DNA of 64,000 nt from Alphaproteobacteria bacterium (GCA_016699305.1 CP064970.1:1798001-1862000); one strand, 5' to 3'. Shown: positions 41,602 to 50,547, counted from the first letter of the stretch. Program-made: numbers and translations. The notes: generated from the sequence alone by a model not told the origin.

Positions 41602-42399
41602 TTACCTTTTGGGGCTGGCCCCTACCTTTTTTCCATAGATAACTTCCGCGCAGACCTGATGCATTTTCAGGCGTATTTCCGGCGTGTCTGCGATGGCGTC
41701 GATGGTTTTGTGGCGTGTGTCAAAGACATATACAAGGCCCAGCGCTAATCGCGGATGTTTATCCACCGGCTTGTTCTCACCATTTTCATATTCGCGCTGA
41801 TAGGACGGAAGATCGTCAAATTCCAGCATGAGGAAAATCTTGCTGCCATGGCTGAATGAGCGGGCATCGCTGTAACGGCTGCCCCTGTCACGATGGATGC
41901 GGGCAAGCAGATTGGTCTTTAACGCATCCAGCGTCTTCGTATCAGGCGCTTGAACGTCACCCCCTGTGTAATCATTTCTGCAAGAGCAATACATTTTGCT
42001 TTGCTGCGTGTGCAGGCTCATGACGAAATAATCGCCGACAAGTTTTTCCTGCTCCATGTAAAGGAGAACGACCTGTTCAGCTTCCGATTTTCCTGCGTCA
42101 ATTTTTGCCCAATCGACTTGCGCCTCGTGATGGCCGGACAAGAAGGGGCGTAGGCTGGTGAATGCGCTGCGCTCTTTATGGAAGAAATGGGCGACTCTGA
42201 GAGCGCGAATGCAGCGGGGATGATCGGAAATCGCATCGGTGACCGCTTGAAGAGTGTCTTTTTTCTTTTTATTTTTGCGGATGCTTTGCAAATCCGGTTT
42301 TGGCTCATCGCAAAATTTAGCAACCAGAAGATCTATCGTTTGATCCGAGAGCTGGCGCAGAACGCGCTGGATTTTGAAATCTTTAAGCAGGTCTTTCAT
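41602..42399 (-). CDS. Unknown cluster protein, upstream frame
   Basis: This 265-residue protein starts at ATG 42399, overlapping the small gene before it. Helical N-terminus (MKDLLKDFKIQRVLRQLSDQ), then LRPFLSGHHEAQ and YMEQEKLVGDYFVM, and a Cys pair in MYCSCRND. The end YGKKVGASPKR is abrupt because the frame stops 22 bases after the slippery heptamer. With the -1 product it would be about 443 residues. The family is not recognised. Confidence 0.6.
   Translation of the reverse strand: MKDLLKDFKIQRVLRQLSDQTIDLLVAKFCDEPKPDLQSIRKNKKKKDTLQAVTDAISDHPRCIRALRVAHFFHKERSAFTSLRPFLSGHHEAQVDWAKIDAGKSEAEQVVLLYMEQEKLVGDYFVMSLHTQQSKMYCSCRNDYTGGDVQAPDTKTLDALKTNLLARIHRDRGSRYSDARSFSHGSKIFLMLEFDDLPSYQREYENGENKPVDKHPRLALGLVYVFDTRHKTIDAIADTPEIRLKMHQVCAEVIYGKKVGASPKR
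41611..41632 (-). other. Candidate -1 ribosomal frameshift site
   Basis: On the minus strand the heptamer A AAA AAG lies in the correct phase (GGA AAA AAG) at 41632-41626, followed three bases later by a GGGG-CCAG-CCCC hairpin. A -1 slip moves reading into the long downstream frame. The same bases could also mark a one-base homopolymer insertion. Confidence 0.5.
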
Positions 42400-42559
42400 C
42401 GGGCGATGCCTCTTCTGGTGCAACCTCGACAATCTTCCCGTCTTTCCAAATCACGAGTTTGGTGTTCGTTTGACGCGCTTTTTCAATGGCAGCACGAGCG
42501 ATGGCCGGGAAGCCCATGTCGATTTTCTGAATTGTTTCATCGGGGGATGGTTCGATCAT
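42383..42559 (-). CDS. 58-residue protein leading the unknown cluster
   Basis: This small gene begins at ATG 42559 with AAGGATAAGGA directly upstream and ends by overlapping the next gene's start by 17 bp. The protein has a helix (GFPAIARAAIEKARQTNTKL), then a strand-turn-strand (VIWKDGKIVEV) and an acidic end. The good ribosome site and coupling make it real. The helix-then-strands layout is seen in small antitoxin-like proteins, but this is speculation. Confidence 0.65.
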   Translation of the reverse strand: MIEPSPDETIQKIDMGFPAIARAAIEKARQTNTKLVIWKDGKIVEVAPEEASPDERPA

Positions 42560-42570
42560 TCCTTATCCTT

Positions 42571-43569
42571 CTAGGACATACTGCAAAGGTTCGAATGCGA
42601 AGGGGCCAGCATATTCATGATCAGACGGATCATGGTTTCTTTCTGGTCAGGGGCCGATTCTGCCACAAGAAGAGCCAGCGCGGCCAAGCCTATGTCATTG
42701 ATAACGGGTTGGCCGTTACGCATAAAAGCGCGGTTGCGATGGAGAAAATCGATAAACAGACAGGCGGCGCTGCGCTTGTTCCCATCTGAGAACGGATGGT
42801 TTTTGATCACAAAATAAAGAAGATGGGCGGCCTTTGCTTCAATCGTGGGATAAGCAGGTTCGCCAAGAACACTTTGCTGCAAATTGCCAAGAATGGCTTC
42901 AAAAGATTCCCCTCGCTCTCGTGCGAACAGATCGCTCGCCTGCCCACGTGCGGCCAGGTCAGCTTTCAGGGTTGCCAGAATGATGCGGGCTTCAGCCAAG
43001 GTTGGAAGGGTGCCGCCGCCGGTGCCTGCTGGATCGGTAAGGGTTCCTTCGTCATAACGTTGGAGCAGTAAAAAGGTTTGGGTATAGCGGCCCAGTATTT
43101 CAACCAGTCCGCGCCCTTCATCGGCGGTGAGGGCGGACGTTCTGGTCGTGTGCTGGACAAGCCGCAATGCGGCCTCTAATTCGCGGGCGTTGTTCTCAAG
43201 GCGTTGGCGATTAAGGGTATAGCCTTTTGTCAGATGTTCATTCAGCACTCGTGTGGCCCATTGACGAAAGCGTACACCACGTTTTGAATTCACCCTGTAA
43301 GCAACGGAGATGATAACATCCAGATTATAGAGCTTTACCTTACGTTTAACCTGTCTTTTGCCTTCAGTTTGAACTACCGAGGATTCCTCGGTAGTTGCCG
43401 TCTCTAACAGTTCGCCAGCTTCGTATATGTTGGCGATGTGCAGACTTATATTATCCGTCGAGGTCTCGAGCAGGTCGGCCATCTGACGCTGAGTTAGCCA
43501 GACGGTCTCGCCTTGCAAGCGCACTTCTACATCGTGCCCCTCTTGGGCATATATCACGATCTCGCTCAT
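42571..43569 (-). CDS. RhuM-Fic fusion protein
   Basis: This 332-residue protein has an N-terminal RhuM-type DNA-binding domain (VWLTQRQMADLLETSTDNIS, then LYNLDVIISVAYRVNSKRGV and FRQWATRVLNEHL) and a C-terminal Fic domain with HPFSDGNKRSAA at about residues 260-271, a complete AMP-transfer motif. RhuM-Fic proteins occur on genomic islands and may act as toxins or regulators. It is next to the integrase fragment. The ATG at 43569 lies just before that fragment's stop. Confidence 0.88.
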   Translation of the reverse strand: MSEIVIYAQEGHDVEVRLQGETVWLTQRQMADLLETSTDNISLHIANIYEAGELLETATTEESSVVQTEGKRQVKRKVKLYNLDVIISVAYRVNSKRGVRFRQWATRVLNEHLTKGYTLNRQRLENNARELEAALRLVQHTTRTSALTADEGRGLVEILGRYTQTFLLLQRYDEGTLTDPAGTGGGTLPTLAEARIILATLKADLAARGQASDLFARERGESFEAILGNLQQSVLGEPAYPTIEAKAAHLLYFVIKNHPFSDGNKRSAACLFIDFLHRNRAFMRNGQPVINDIGLAALALLVAESAPDQKETMIRLIMNMLAPSHSNLCSMS

Positions 43570-43572
43570 GCC

Positions 43573-43930
43573 TTAATGCCTTCTTCCGGCAGCCATCATT
43601 GCCTGAGTTGCTTTCTCTACGGATTCGCGCACGGGATCGAGATTGAGTCGAGCGTAAATTTGCGTCGCTTGCTGCGATTTATGCCCCAGTGACTTGCCGA
43701 TGATGAACCCGCTTGCGCCTGTGGATGCCTGCCAGCTTCCCAGTGACCGGCGCAGATCATGAATGCGTAAATCCTTAATGCCAGCCCGCGCCAACACACG
43801 CTGCCAAGCCCGCTTAGGGTCGGTGAAATGGCCAGATTTGCTGGTTTCGACCGGAAAGACCCATTCGCTGTTGGTTCCAAGGCGTCGCCGGTCAAGTACC
43901 TTGACCTGCTCCCCGAGAATCCATCCAAGA
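43573..43930 (-). pseudogene. Tyrosine recombinase (integrase), C-terminal fragment
   Basis: About 119 residues remain: the catalytic C-terminal half with HDLRRS (His and Arg of the active site), LGHKSQQATQIYARL (His, then the Tyr nucleophile in IYARL). The N-terminal part is cut off exactly at the left end of the IS3-family element. The reading frame continuing into the IS is meaningless. This was probably the integrase of the surrounding island. No N-terminal piece is found beyond the IS, so the loss involved a deletion too. Confidence 0.85.
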
Positions 43931-43983
43931 TGAAGTAGAGTCCGCACAGGAGCCCCCCTGAGGGGGAAAAGAAGGAGCGGAAG

Positions 43984-44247
43984 ATGAAGAAGCGTCATAC
44001 GGAAGAACAGATTATCGGGATATTGCGAGAGCAAGAGAGCGGAGGGAAGACGGAGGAGGTATGCCGCCGTCACGGGATCAGTCCAGCGACGTTTTACAAG
44101 TGGAAAGCGAAGTTTGGCGGGATGGACGTCTCTGAGGCGGTTCGGCTTCGAAGTCTTGAGGCAGAGAACGGTCGCTTGAAGAAGCTGCTGGCGGAAGCGA
44201 TGCTGGACAACGCGATGCTCAAGGACATTGCCTCAAAAAAATGGTAA
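43984..44247 (+). CDS. IS3-family transposase OrfA
   Basis: This 87-residue protein has a helix-turn-helix (TEEQIIGILREQESGGKTEE, then VCRRHGISPATFYKWKAKFG) and a leucine-zipper-like end (LRSLEAENGRLKKLLAEAML). At its end TCA AAA AAA TGG offers the A AAA AAA slip site for the -1 shift that makes OrfAB. The ribosome site is GGAG. Confidence 0.9.
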   Translation: MKKRHTEEQIIGILREQESGGKTEEVCRRHGISPATFYKWKAKFGGMDVSEAVRLRSLEAENGRLKKLLAEAMLDNAMLKDIASKKW

Positions 44248-45126
44248 CGCCCGCTGTGCGGCGACAGGTCGTGAATGAGCTTCGAGAGGGATACGGAGTG
44301 AGTGAGCGGCGGGCGTGCAAGGTGTCGGGCCAGGATCGCAGCGTGCAACGCTACCGGGCGCGGCGGCGTTCAGATCAGGAGGCTCGCGCGCGTTTGCGGG
44401 AACTGGCCGGCCAGAGGCGACGGTTTGGCTATCGCCGGCTGGGCGTGTTATTGGCGCGAGAGGGCCTGCGCATGAACCAGAAGAAGCTATGGCGGCTGTA
44501 TCGGGAGGAAGGTTTGACGGTACGCCGCCGCAAGGGGCGCAAACGGGCCTTGGGGACGCGCCGGCCTCTGACGGTGCCACAAGGTCCCGGTCAGCGGTGG
44601 TCGTTGGACTTTGTGTCGGATGCGCTGACCGATGGGCGGCGCTTCCGGATATTGTGTGTGGTGGACGATTTCAGCCGGGAGTGCCTGGCCCTGGTGGCCG
44701 GTACGTCCCTCTCCGGACATCGTCTGGCGCGGGAGCTGGATCGTCTGATAGCGACCAAGGGCAAGCCCTGCCTGGTCCGTCAGTGACAACGGCCCGGAGA
44801 TGGTCAGCCATGCCATGTTGGCGTGGCAGCAGGAACGTCAGGTGGAATGGCACTACATCGCTCCGGGCAAGCCGCAGCAGAACGGCTTTGTCGAGAGCTT
44901 CAACGGCAAACTGCGCGACGAATGCCTGAACGAAACATTGTTTCATAACCTACGCCATGCGCAAGAAGTGCTGGACGCATGGCGCGAAGACTATAACGAG
45001 GTCCGGCCTCACTCGGCCCTGGCGGGCCAAACCCCCGCCCAGGTCGCGCAAGCCGCCCAATCACAAGGGGTAAGGGGGCATGCCCCCTTACCCCTTGCAT
45101 CCCAGCCCGTCATGAGGCTCTCATGA
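44241..45126 (+). pseudogene. IS3-family transposase OrfB, frameshifted
   Basis: The frame is -1 to orfA, beginning MVTPAVRRQVV. The integrase core has the first Asp in WSLDFVSD. At about 44782 an extra base (CGT C AGT GAC AAC) ends the frame; removing it restores SDNGPEM with the second Asp. The rest (QNGFVESFNGKLRDE, with the catalytic Glu) is in the next frame up to 45126. As written the transposase is inactive, so the copy is probably dead unless complemented. Confidence 0.85.
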
Positions 45127-45170
45127 CATCATGGACTCTACTTCCTGATGGTAGATATTTGGGGGGCAGG

Positions 45171-45735
45171 TCACATGCCTTGGCGACGCAGCATTTGAGA
45201 TGCGGCAATCTGCATCTGCTGGGTAATGCCGGGCGTGTAGGCGACCATCACCTGTGTTGGCGTTGGGGCGCGTTTAGGCAAGAGGTCGGCGGCGATCATG
45301 ATGGCCATAAGTCGAGATAAGCCAATTGAGATGCCAACGCCGGGAAGCTTCGCATTTACCATATCGCCAACAAGATTCTCATAACGTCCGCCGGAGCAAA
45401 CGCTGGCCTTAATTGTGCCGCGTTCCAATTCCGTCTCAAAAACGTTGCCGGTATAGTAAGCTAATCCGCGCGTGATGGACATGTCCAAATGGACACGTGT
45501 GTTGGCCGGAACGTCACCCAAATTACGACTAAGCTGCGCTAATTCCTCAAGCCCTTCATCCAGCAGAACATGCTTGACGCCCAAGGCTTGCACTTGACGA
45601 AGAACGTCTTCGCCAACTCCATTCACTTTACTAATATCAATGCATTTAGCAATGGCGTCATCGCTAAGATGTATTTCGTCACGCAACATTGTGGAAACAC
45701 CATCTACGCCAATCTTCTCGGTTTTATCCATGACC
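45171..45735 (-). pseudogene. hisS: Histidyl-tRNA synthetase fragment
   Basis: About 187 residues of HisRS are left. The piece starts with VMDKTEKIGVDGV (after motif 2), contains TRGLAYYTGNVFE, CSGGRYENL and PGVGISIGLSRL (motif 3), and stops at LRRQGM. The N-terminal third and the C-terminal anticodon-binding domain are missing. The left cut is 27 bases from the IS, the right cut is about 33 bases from the CRISPR array. It cannot be functional, so a complete hisS must exist elsewhere. Confidence 0.88.
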
Positions 45736-45768
45736 CACCACTTCCTGCGTGGACAGGCCGCCTTGGTT

Positions 45769-47391
45769 GTTTCGATCCACGCCCCCGCGAAGGGGGCGAC
45801 AATGCGGGGGGCTGGTGCATGTGGTTGATATTATGTTTCGATCCACGCCCCCGCGAAGGGGGCGACGGTCTCCCATGGGATGGATCAGGCCACGAGGGCC
45901 AGTTTCGATCCACGCCCCCGCGAAGGGGGCGACCGCGCCGAATAAAGTACAAATCGCGGTAAAGATGTTTCGATCCACGCCCCCGCGAAGGGGGCGACTT
46001 AAAGCCTCAGTAATAGACATCGTTCTATCAACGTTTCGATCCACGCCCCCGCGAAGGGGGCGACCGGCGGCAGCCAAACGACGAGAGTAGTCAAGCTTGT
46101 TTCGATCCACGCCCCCGCGAAGGGGGCGACACAATCCGCCGTCAGATGCCGTTCTTCTGCGAGAGTTTCGATCCACGCCCCCGCGAAGGGGGCGACGCCA
46201 CGCGCCAAATCCACCGCCTACAGCCTCTTCGTTTCGATCCACGCCCCCGCGAAGGGGGCGACGCAACAAAGAAACATGTTGACTAATGCGGAAAAGCGTT
46301 TCGATCCACGCCCCCGCGAAGGGGGCGACCCCATTCCTTGGTCAAATTTCAGGGTGTTTTATTTCGTTTCGATCCACGCCCCCGCGAAGGGGGCGACCGC
46401 AGCGGCAATCCGTTGATCGTGCTGCCAACGGGTTTCGATCCACGCCCCCGCGAAGGGGGCGACCATTGCCTCGCGGAAACCTGTCGATACGTTTTCGTTT
46501 CGATCCACGCCCCCGCGAAGGGGGCGACCCCATCACCGTCTCGCGTTTGAGGCTTGTGATGGGTTTCGATCCACGCCCCCGCGAAGGGGGCGACAGTTAT
46601 ATTGACTGTTCTATTGATGGTTATGGGTGTTTCGATCCACGCCCCCGCGAAGGGGGCGACGCACTTGTTCGAACGCATCGCGCTCTTCTTTCGAGTTTCG
46701 ATCCACGCCCCCGCGAAGGGGGCGACCACTAGCCAAACATTGAGCTAGATTGATCTTATCAGTTTCGATCCACGCCCCCGCGAAGGGGGCGACCGATGAG
46801 ATCCGCTTGGTGAGCCGGTACGATATTGTTTCGATCCACGCCCCCGCGAAGGGGGCGACACTGTGGCCTTTGGTCGCTGTTGTGTTTATGCCAGTTTCGA
46901 TCCACGCCCCCGCGAAGGGGGCGACCAGGCCCAGCTTAAACGGCAGATTACCGTTACCGAGTTTCGATCCACGCCCCCGCGAAGGGGGCGACGAGCAGGC
47001 AGATCATTGGTATCCTGCCTGGGGAAGTTTCGATCCACGCCCCCGCGAAGGGGGCGACTTTTGCGTAATGGACAACGAGGACCTATTCGGAGGGTTTCGA
47101 TCCACGCCCCCGCGAAGGGGGCGACAGTATCGTTTCGCGCCTATTATGATAGCAGCACCAAGTTTCGATCCACGCCCCCGCGAAGGGGGCGACGAGCGAG
47201 CAACAAGCAGCCGCCCCCGCCGTTGAGGTTTCGATCCACGCCCCCGCGAAGGGGGCGACTAGATGCGCGACTTTATCAACTGCACATTTGACAGTTTCGA
47301 TCCACGCCCCCGCGAAGGGGGCGACTCCCCACTTTCCCAACCGAGACCAGACCCATTGTGTTTCGATCCACGCCCCCGCGAAGGGGGCGAC
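45769..47391 (-). CRISPR. Type I-C CRISPR array, 25 repeats and 24 spacers
   Basis: The repeat is 32 bp. In the transcribed (minus) direction it begins GTCGCCCCCTTCGCGGGGGC and ends GTGGATCGAAAC, a typical I-C repeat with an inner hairpin (GCCCCCTTCGCGGGGGC). All 25 copies look identical, including the leader-distal one. Spacers are 33-36 bp, mostly 34. The cas operon and leader lie on the right, so the newest spacer is expected at 47326-47359 and the oldest at 45801-45834. Confidence 0.98.
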
Positions 47392-47579
47392 GGGGTCATG
47401 CTAACACTCTGGCATTGCTTATTAAAGTCAGTGAATAGCGCGAAATGGCATTTTTCGGATAGAAAAAATCAATCTTTTGTCCTCCTGACATGTTTCTTCT
47501 TTTAATTACAAATCTTTATTGGCTGCGCGAACCTGCCGGGATTTTTTCACATGCTTGGGGTTCGCGCGTCCTAAGAAAT
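47392..47579 (-). promoter_or_regulatory. CRISPR leader
   Basis: An AT-rich 188-bp stretch between cas2 and the first repeat. It contains T/A runs at about 47450-47520 and a 9-bp inverted repeat, GCGCGAACC (47525-47533) with GGTTCGCGC (47559-47567). The pre-crRNA promoter and integration signals should be here. Confidence 0.75.
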
Positions 47580-47870
47580 TCAAATAATCATGGGACCGTT
47601 CAAATCTGTGCTGGGCTTGGCCCCCACATGCTCCACGCGACGGAGCCAATTGGATCCTAGATAATAGTACCTTAAGCTATCGAGTTGAGCGTTAAAGATG
47701 GTCTCCAATTTGTGTTTTAAAGCTGTCCATTGTGCGGGATCCACTTCGATTTCAAAAACGGAATGTTGAACACGTTGCCCATAATTCTGACAGGCCCTGG
47801 AAATGCGACGCAAACGCTTGGCACCATCGGCATCGGTTGTGCACACGTCATAGGTCACTAATACCATCAT
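47580..47870 (-). CDS. cas2: Cas2 adaptation nuclease
   Basis: This 96-residue protein starts MMVLVTYDVCT, with the conserved Asp of the first strand (TYDV), then RLRRISRACQNYGQRVQHSV and the C-terminal strand region. This is the compact I-C Cas2. With Cas1 and Cas4 it integrates new spacers. I chose ATG 47870 as the family start; it leaves a few bases between it and the Cas1 stop region (47882). It is the last gene of the cas operon, next to the leader. Confidence 0.95.
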   Translation of the reverse strand: MMVLVTYDVCTTDADGAKRLRRISRACQNYGQRVQHSVFEIEVDPAQWTALKHKLETIFNAQLDSLRYYYLGSNWLRRVEHVGAKPSTDLNGPMII

Positions 47871-47881
47871 GCAGCACCCGC

Positions 47882-48916
47882 CTATTTCCAGAACCATGGT
47901 GGGTATGCGTCAATATCGCCCCTTAAATGCCTGGCCAGCAACTGCGCTTGCAGGTATGGCACCAGACCTAAGGGCGCATCCTCCTCAAGAAAAAGATGCT
48001 TCCGCTCCTCCTTTTTACGATCCTGCCAAGCCGTCAAGGCTGTCTTGCGGGCTTCATCAGTCAAGAAACACGCTCCTCCATCACGCGTTTCAAAATCCTT
48101 ACTTCTCAACTGCCGCCGATTGATTAACGAAAGAACCAGACGATCCGCAAATATGGGGCGTAGCTCCTCCATCAAATCCAGCGCAAGACTGGGACGTCCT
48201 GGACGATCCCGATGCAGAAAACCAACAGCGGGATCAAGCCCCACGCTTTCAAGCGCGCTTCTGCAGTCATGCGTTAGTAGTGTGTAGAAGAACGACAACA
48301 AAGCATTGGTGGGATCAAGCGGTGGACGACGCGATCGTCCTTTGAACGCGAATTCTAGATCGGGAGACCGGATAAGGTTATTAAACATGCTGAAATATAA
48401 TCGAGCCGCATCCCCTTCAGCACCGCGCAACACATCGAGACCAAGAGCATGCTGATTGATGTATGACAAACTGTGTGCCATTTGGCGCGTGGTTTGCACC
48501 AGATCATTTTTCGTCGCGTCGTCATAAACATCGTTGTAATCCCGTAGGGCGCGCATCAGAACAGCCCGTTGATTGGCGATCTTGCCCATGACCAGACTTT
48601 TCACAATATCTTCCGGTGTGTCGGAGATTTTATATTGGGCGCGGCGTAACAAAACGTTACCGCTGACGGGGCCTTCGACACGCGCCTGGAAACGGCCGTT
48701 GCGATCCAGGAAGACGAGTGTGATGCCATGGTTGGCGCACGCCTCCATAAGGGGCGGTGAAACATAGATGCCGCCAAACACGACAATTGAGGACAGCATA
48801 TGCAAAGGAGCGCGGCCTAACGTTTTTCCTTCGTTTTCCGCAAGGAAATTTTCTCCATCCTTACGCAGGCTGCACCCTTCCGTCGTCACATAGATGGTAT
48901 TGAGAAGTTTCTTCAT
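47882..48916 (-). CDS. cas1: Cas1 integrase
   Basis: This 344-residue spacer integrase has the N-terminal beta domain (LNTIYVTTEGCSLRKDGE) and the helical catalytic domain with the conserved Glu in RLYFSMFNNL context, His in GFLHRDRPGRPSLALDLMEE and Asp in that last motif. ATG 48916 overlaps the Cas4 stop (ATGA); a longer frame upstream is not protein-like. Length fits I-C Cas1. Confidence 0.96.
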   Translation of the reverse strand: MKKLLNTIYVTTEGCSLRKDGENFLAENEGKTLGRAPLHMLSSIVVFGGIYVSPPLMEACANHGITLVFLDRNGRFQARVEGPVSGNVLLRRAQYKISDTPEDIVKSLVMGKIANQRAVLMRALRDYNDVYDDATKNDLVQTTRQMAHSLSYINQHALGLDVLRGAEGDAARLYFSMFNNLIRSPDLEFAFKGRSRRPPLDPTNALLSFFYTLLTHDCRSALESVGLDPAVGFLHRDRPGRPSLALDLMEELRPIFADRLVLSLINRRQLRSKDFETRDGGACFLTDEARKTALTAWQDRKKEERKHLFLEEDAPLGLVPYLQAQLLARHLRGDIDAYPPWFWK

Positions 48917-49590
48917 GCGGAAAATTCCTCCGTTTCTAACACCACATCCGCCATGCGTTTGCGCCAAGCCTTGGCAGGTTTGGCAACATCTTTGGGACGG
49001 CACAAGTCGTATAGCGAACACGCACGGCAGCGCTGAGTATGTGGTGTCGGGGGCGGCGTCAGCCGGGATGCAAAAATGGCTTTGAGCTGGGTAATGGTCA
49101 GTAAGGTTAGGTCGCGTAACTCAGCATCGAAAGGCACAACCACCCGGCGTTTTGTCTGTGCATAGAAAAGGGCACCTTCAGCCACAACTTGCCTTGTCAT
49201 GTCTTCAAGGCATAGGGCTTGGGCACATAGTTGAACTTCATCGGCACGGTGAAGTTTGGCCTTGCCGCGCTTAAACTCAACCGGATACGGAATCTCGCCC
49301 ATGTCAGTTGAGCGAAACTCTACAAGATCGGCGATCCCTGCCATGCCAAGTTTTGCCGAGGCCACAGGCAGTGCGGCGACCCGGCGTATCCCCTTAATCT
49401 TACGCTGTCCTGGCTGATCGGTCACATCATGCAAAACGCGCCCCTCGGCCGTGAAACGGTTTTCAGACCACAGCCGCTCCAGGTGGATAAGGGCGGCTTG
49501 CCGAAGGCAATACACGGCATGCTGCAAGGCCGAAATGGGGATGGGCTCGGTTTCCCAGGAGTCACCATCCCCCGTTCCTGCGCCAGCCAT
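48913..49590 (-). CDS. cas4: Cas4 exonuclease (PAM-selecting)
   Basis: This 225-residue RecB-like nuclease has ISALQHAVYCLRQAALIHLE at the N-terminus (first Cys), GIADLVEF (Asp), PVEFKRGKAK (ExK) and a C-terminal cluster CRACSLYDLC completing the four-Cys iron-sulfur site. In I-C, Cas4 works with Cas1-Cas2 to choose and trim prespacers. It starts three bases after cas7 ends. Confidence 0.95.
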   Translation of the reverse strand: MAGAGTGDGDSWETEPIPISALQHAVYCLRQAALIHLERLWSENRFTAEGRVLHDVTDQPGQRKIKGIRRVAALPVASAKLGMAGIADLVEFRSTDMGEIPYPVEFKRGKAKLHRADEVQLCAQALCLEDMTRQVVAEGALFYAQTKRRVVVPFDAELRDLTLLTITQLKAIFASRLTPPPTPHTQRCRACSLYDLCRPKDVAKPAKAWRKRMADVVLETEEFSA

Positions 49591-49593
49591 AGG

Positions 49594-50547
49594 CTAGATG
49601 CGCTCGATGATAGTCACTCCTTCGGGCATATTTGTCTTGTCGATCTCAACCTTATAATCGCCATAACTGCGGGCGGGCGGCTGATGATCCAATCCCGAAT
49701 CCCCAATCGCTCGAAGTGCGCCGCCGACATTGCGCCCGACATGAACGCGATCAAACAACGTATGTGCTGGCGCATTACCCAGGGCGCAATCATGCTTGAA
49801 CACGATCAGCTTACGCACACACATTTCACCACGTGCGGCCGAGCGATCATGTTCGAACATGTTTTCTACCGACTCGAACAGTACTTTCAGATCATCCTCG
49901 GAAAAACCGGTGCGCTCGGCCAATTTGGCCGATACGAACCCATGCGCCCGGTATAAACCGTAAGGCACAATGTGCTTGCGGCCCATGGTGCGGTTATCCG
50001 TGCGGTCATTTTCGTCACCGCCTTGCTGGCGTTCGGCTTTTTCCTTCTCATTGGTTGCAGCCATGCGCGTGATGGAGATTTCTTGGGGCACAATCGGCTC
50101 AACAGACTGCGCAAAGGACAGTTGCACAGGCCCGCGCACTTGCCCACAGTTAATCCCCGTACTCATCACGGCACCGAAGCTGCGTACATCAAAGAAATTC
50201 TTGCACATAAAAAGCCGCAGTTCCTTGGCCTCTTGATCGTCCTTTGGATTCAGCTTTTTCTCTTTTTCTGCTTTATCGTCATTGGGACGCAATGCCTTAT
50301 AGGCCTCACGATGCTTTTCGTTCAGGATCGAACCATCTTGAACATAGATATTGAAGCCCTGTTGATCGGCTCGCGCCATCTCAACATAATTACGCACCTT
50401 ACGCTTTAGGCATACATCGGAAACAAGCCCATGGCCGGTTTCTGGATCCAGCCTTGGCATGTTCCCGGCATCTGGGTCGCCGTTGGGATTCCCGTTGGTG
50501 ACATCAAAAAGAACCACAAAGTCGTGGCGGTTGTTGAGATGGGTCAT
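49594..50547 (-). CDS. cas7: Cas7 (Csd2) backbone subunit
   Basis: This 317-residue RAMP-fold protein begins with FVVLFDVTNGNPNGDPDAGN, a hallmark of Csd2. It has DVRSFGAVMSTG in the middle and YGLYRAHGFVSAKLAERTGF later. Several copies line the crRNA in the Cascade complex. The start overlaps the cas8c stop by 4 bp. Confidence 0.96.
   Translation of the reverse strand: MTHLNNRHDFVVLFDVTNGNPNGDPDAGNMPRLDPETGHGLVSDVCLKRKVRNYVEMARADQQGFNIYVQDGSILNEKHREAYKALRPNDDKAEKEKKLNPKDDQEAKELRLFMCKNFFDVRSFGAVMSTGINCGQVRGPVQLSFAQSVEPIVPQEISITRMAATNEKEKAERQQGGDENDRTDNRTMGRKHIVPYGLYRAHGFVSAKLAERTGFSEDDLKVLFESVENMFEHDRSAARGEMCVRKLIVFKHDCALGNAPAHTLFDRVHVGRNVGGALRAIGDSGLDHQPPARSYGDYKVEIDKTNMPEGVTIIERI

Larger units (their letters stand above)
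43932..45144 (+). mobile_element. IS3-family insertion sequence, about 1.2 kb
   Basis: Terminal inverted repeats GAAGTAGAGTCC (43932-43943) and GGACTCTACTTC (45133-45144) match perfectly over 12 bp. Two overlapping frames, orfA and orfB, are inside, as usual in IS3, probably the IS407 group. A direct target repeat is not obvious, in line with later rearrangement: the left side is an integrase fragment, the right side a hisS fragment. Confidence 0.85.

Noticed and set aside
44241..44247. IS3 orfA/orfB slippage as a novel frameshift
   Set aside because: The A AAA AAA slip between orfA and orfB is standard for IS3 elements.
45704..47340. Long open frames with repeated peptides (RPLRGGVDRN, RSTPPRRGR) across the CRISPR array
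   Set aside because: They are translations of the 32-bp repeat with no start signals. The array explains them fully.
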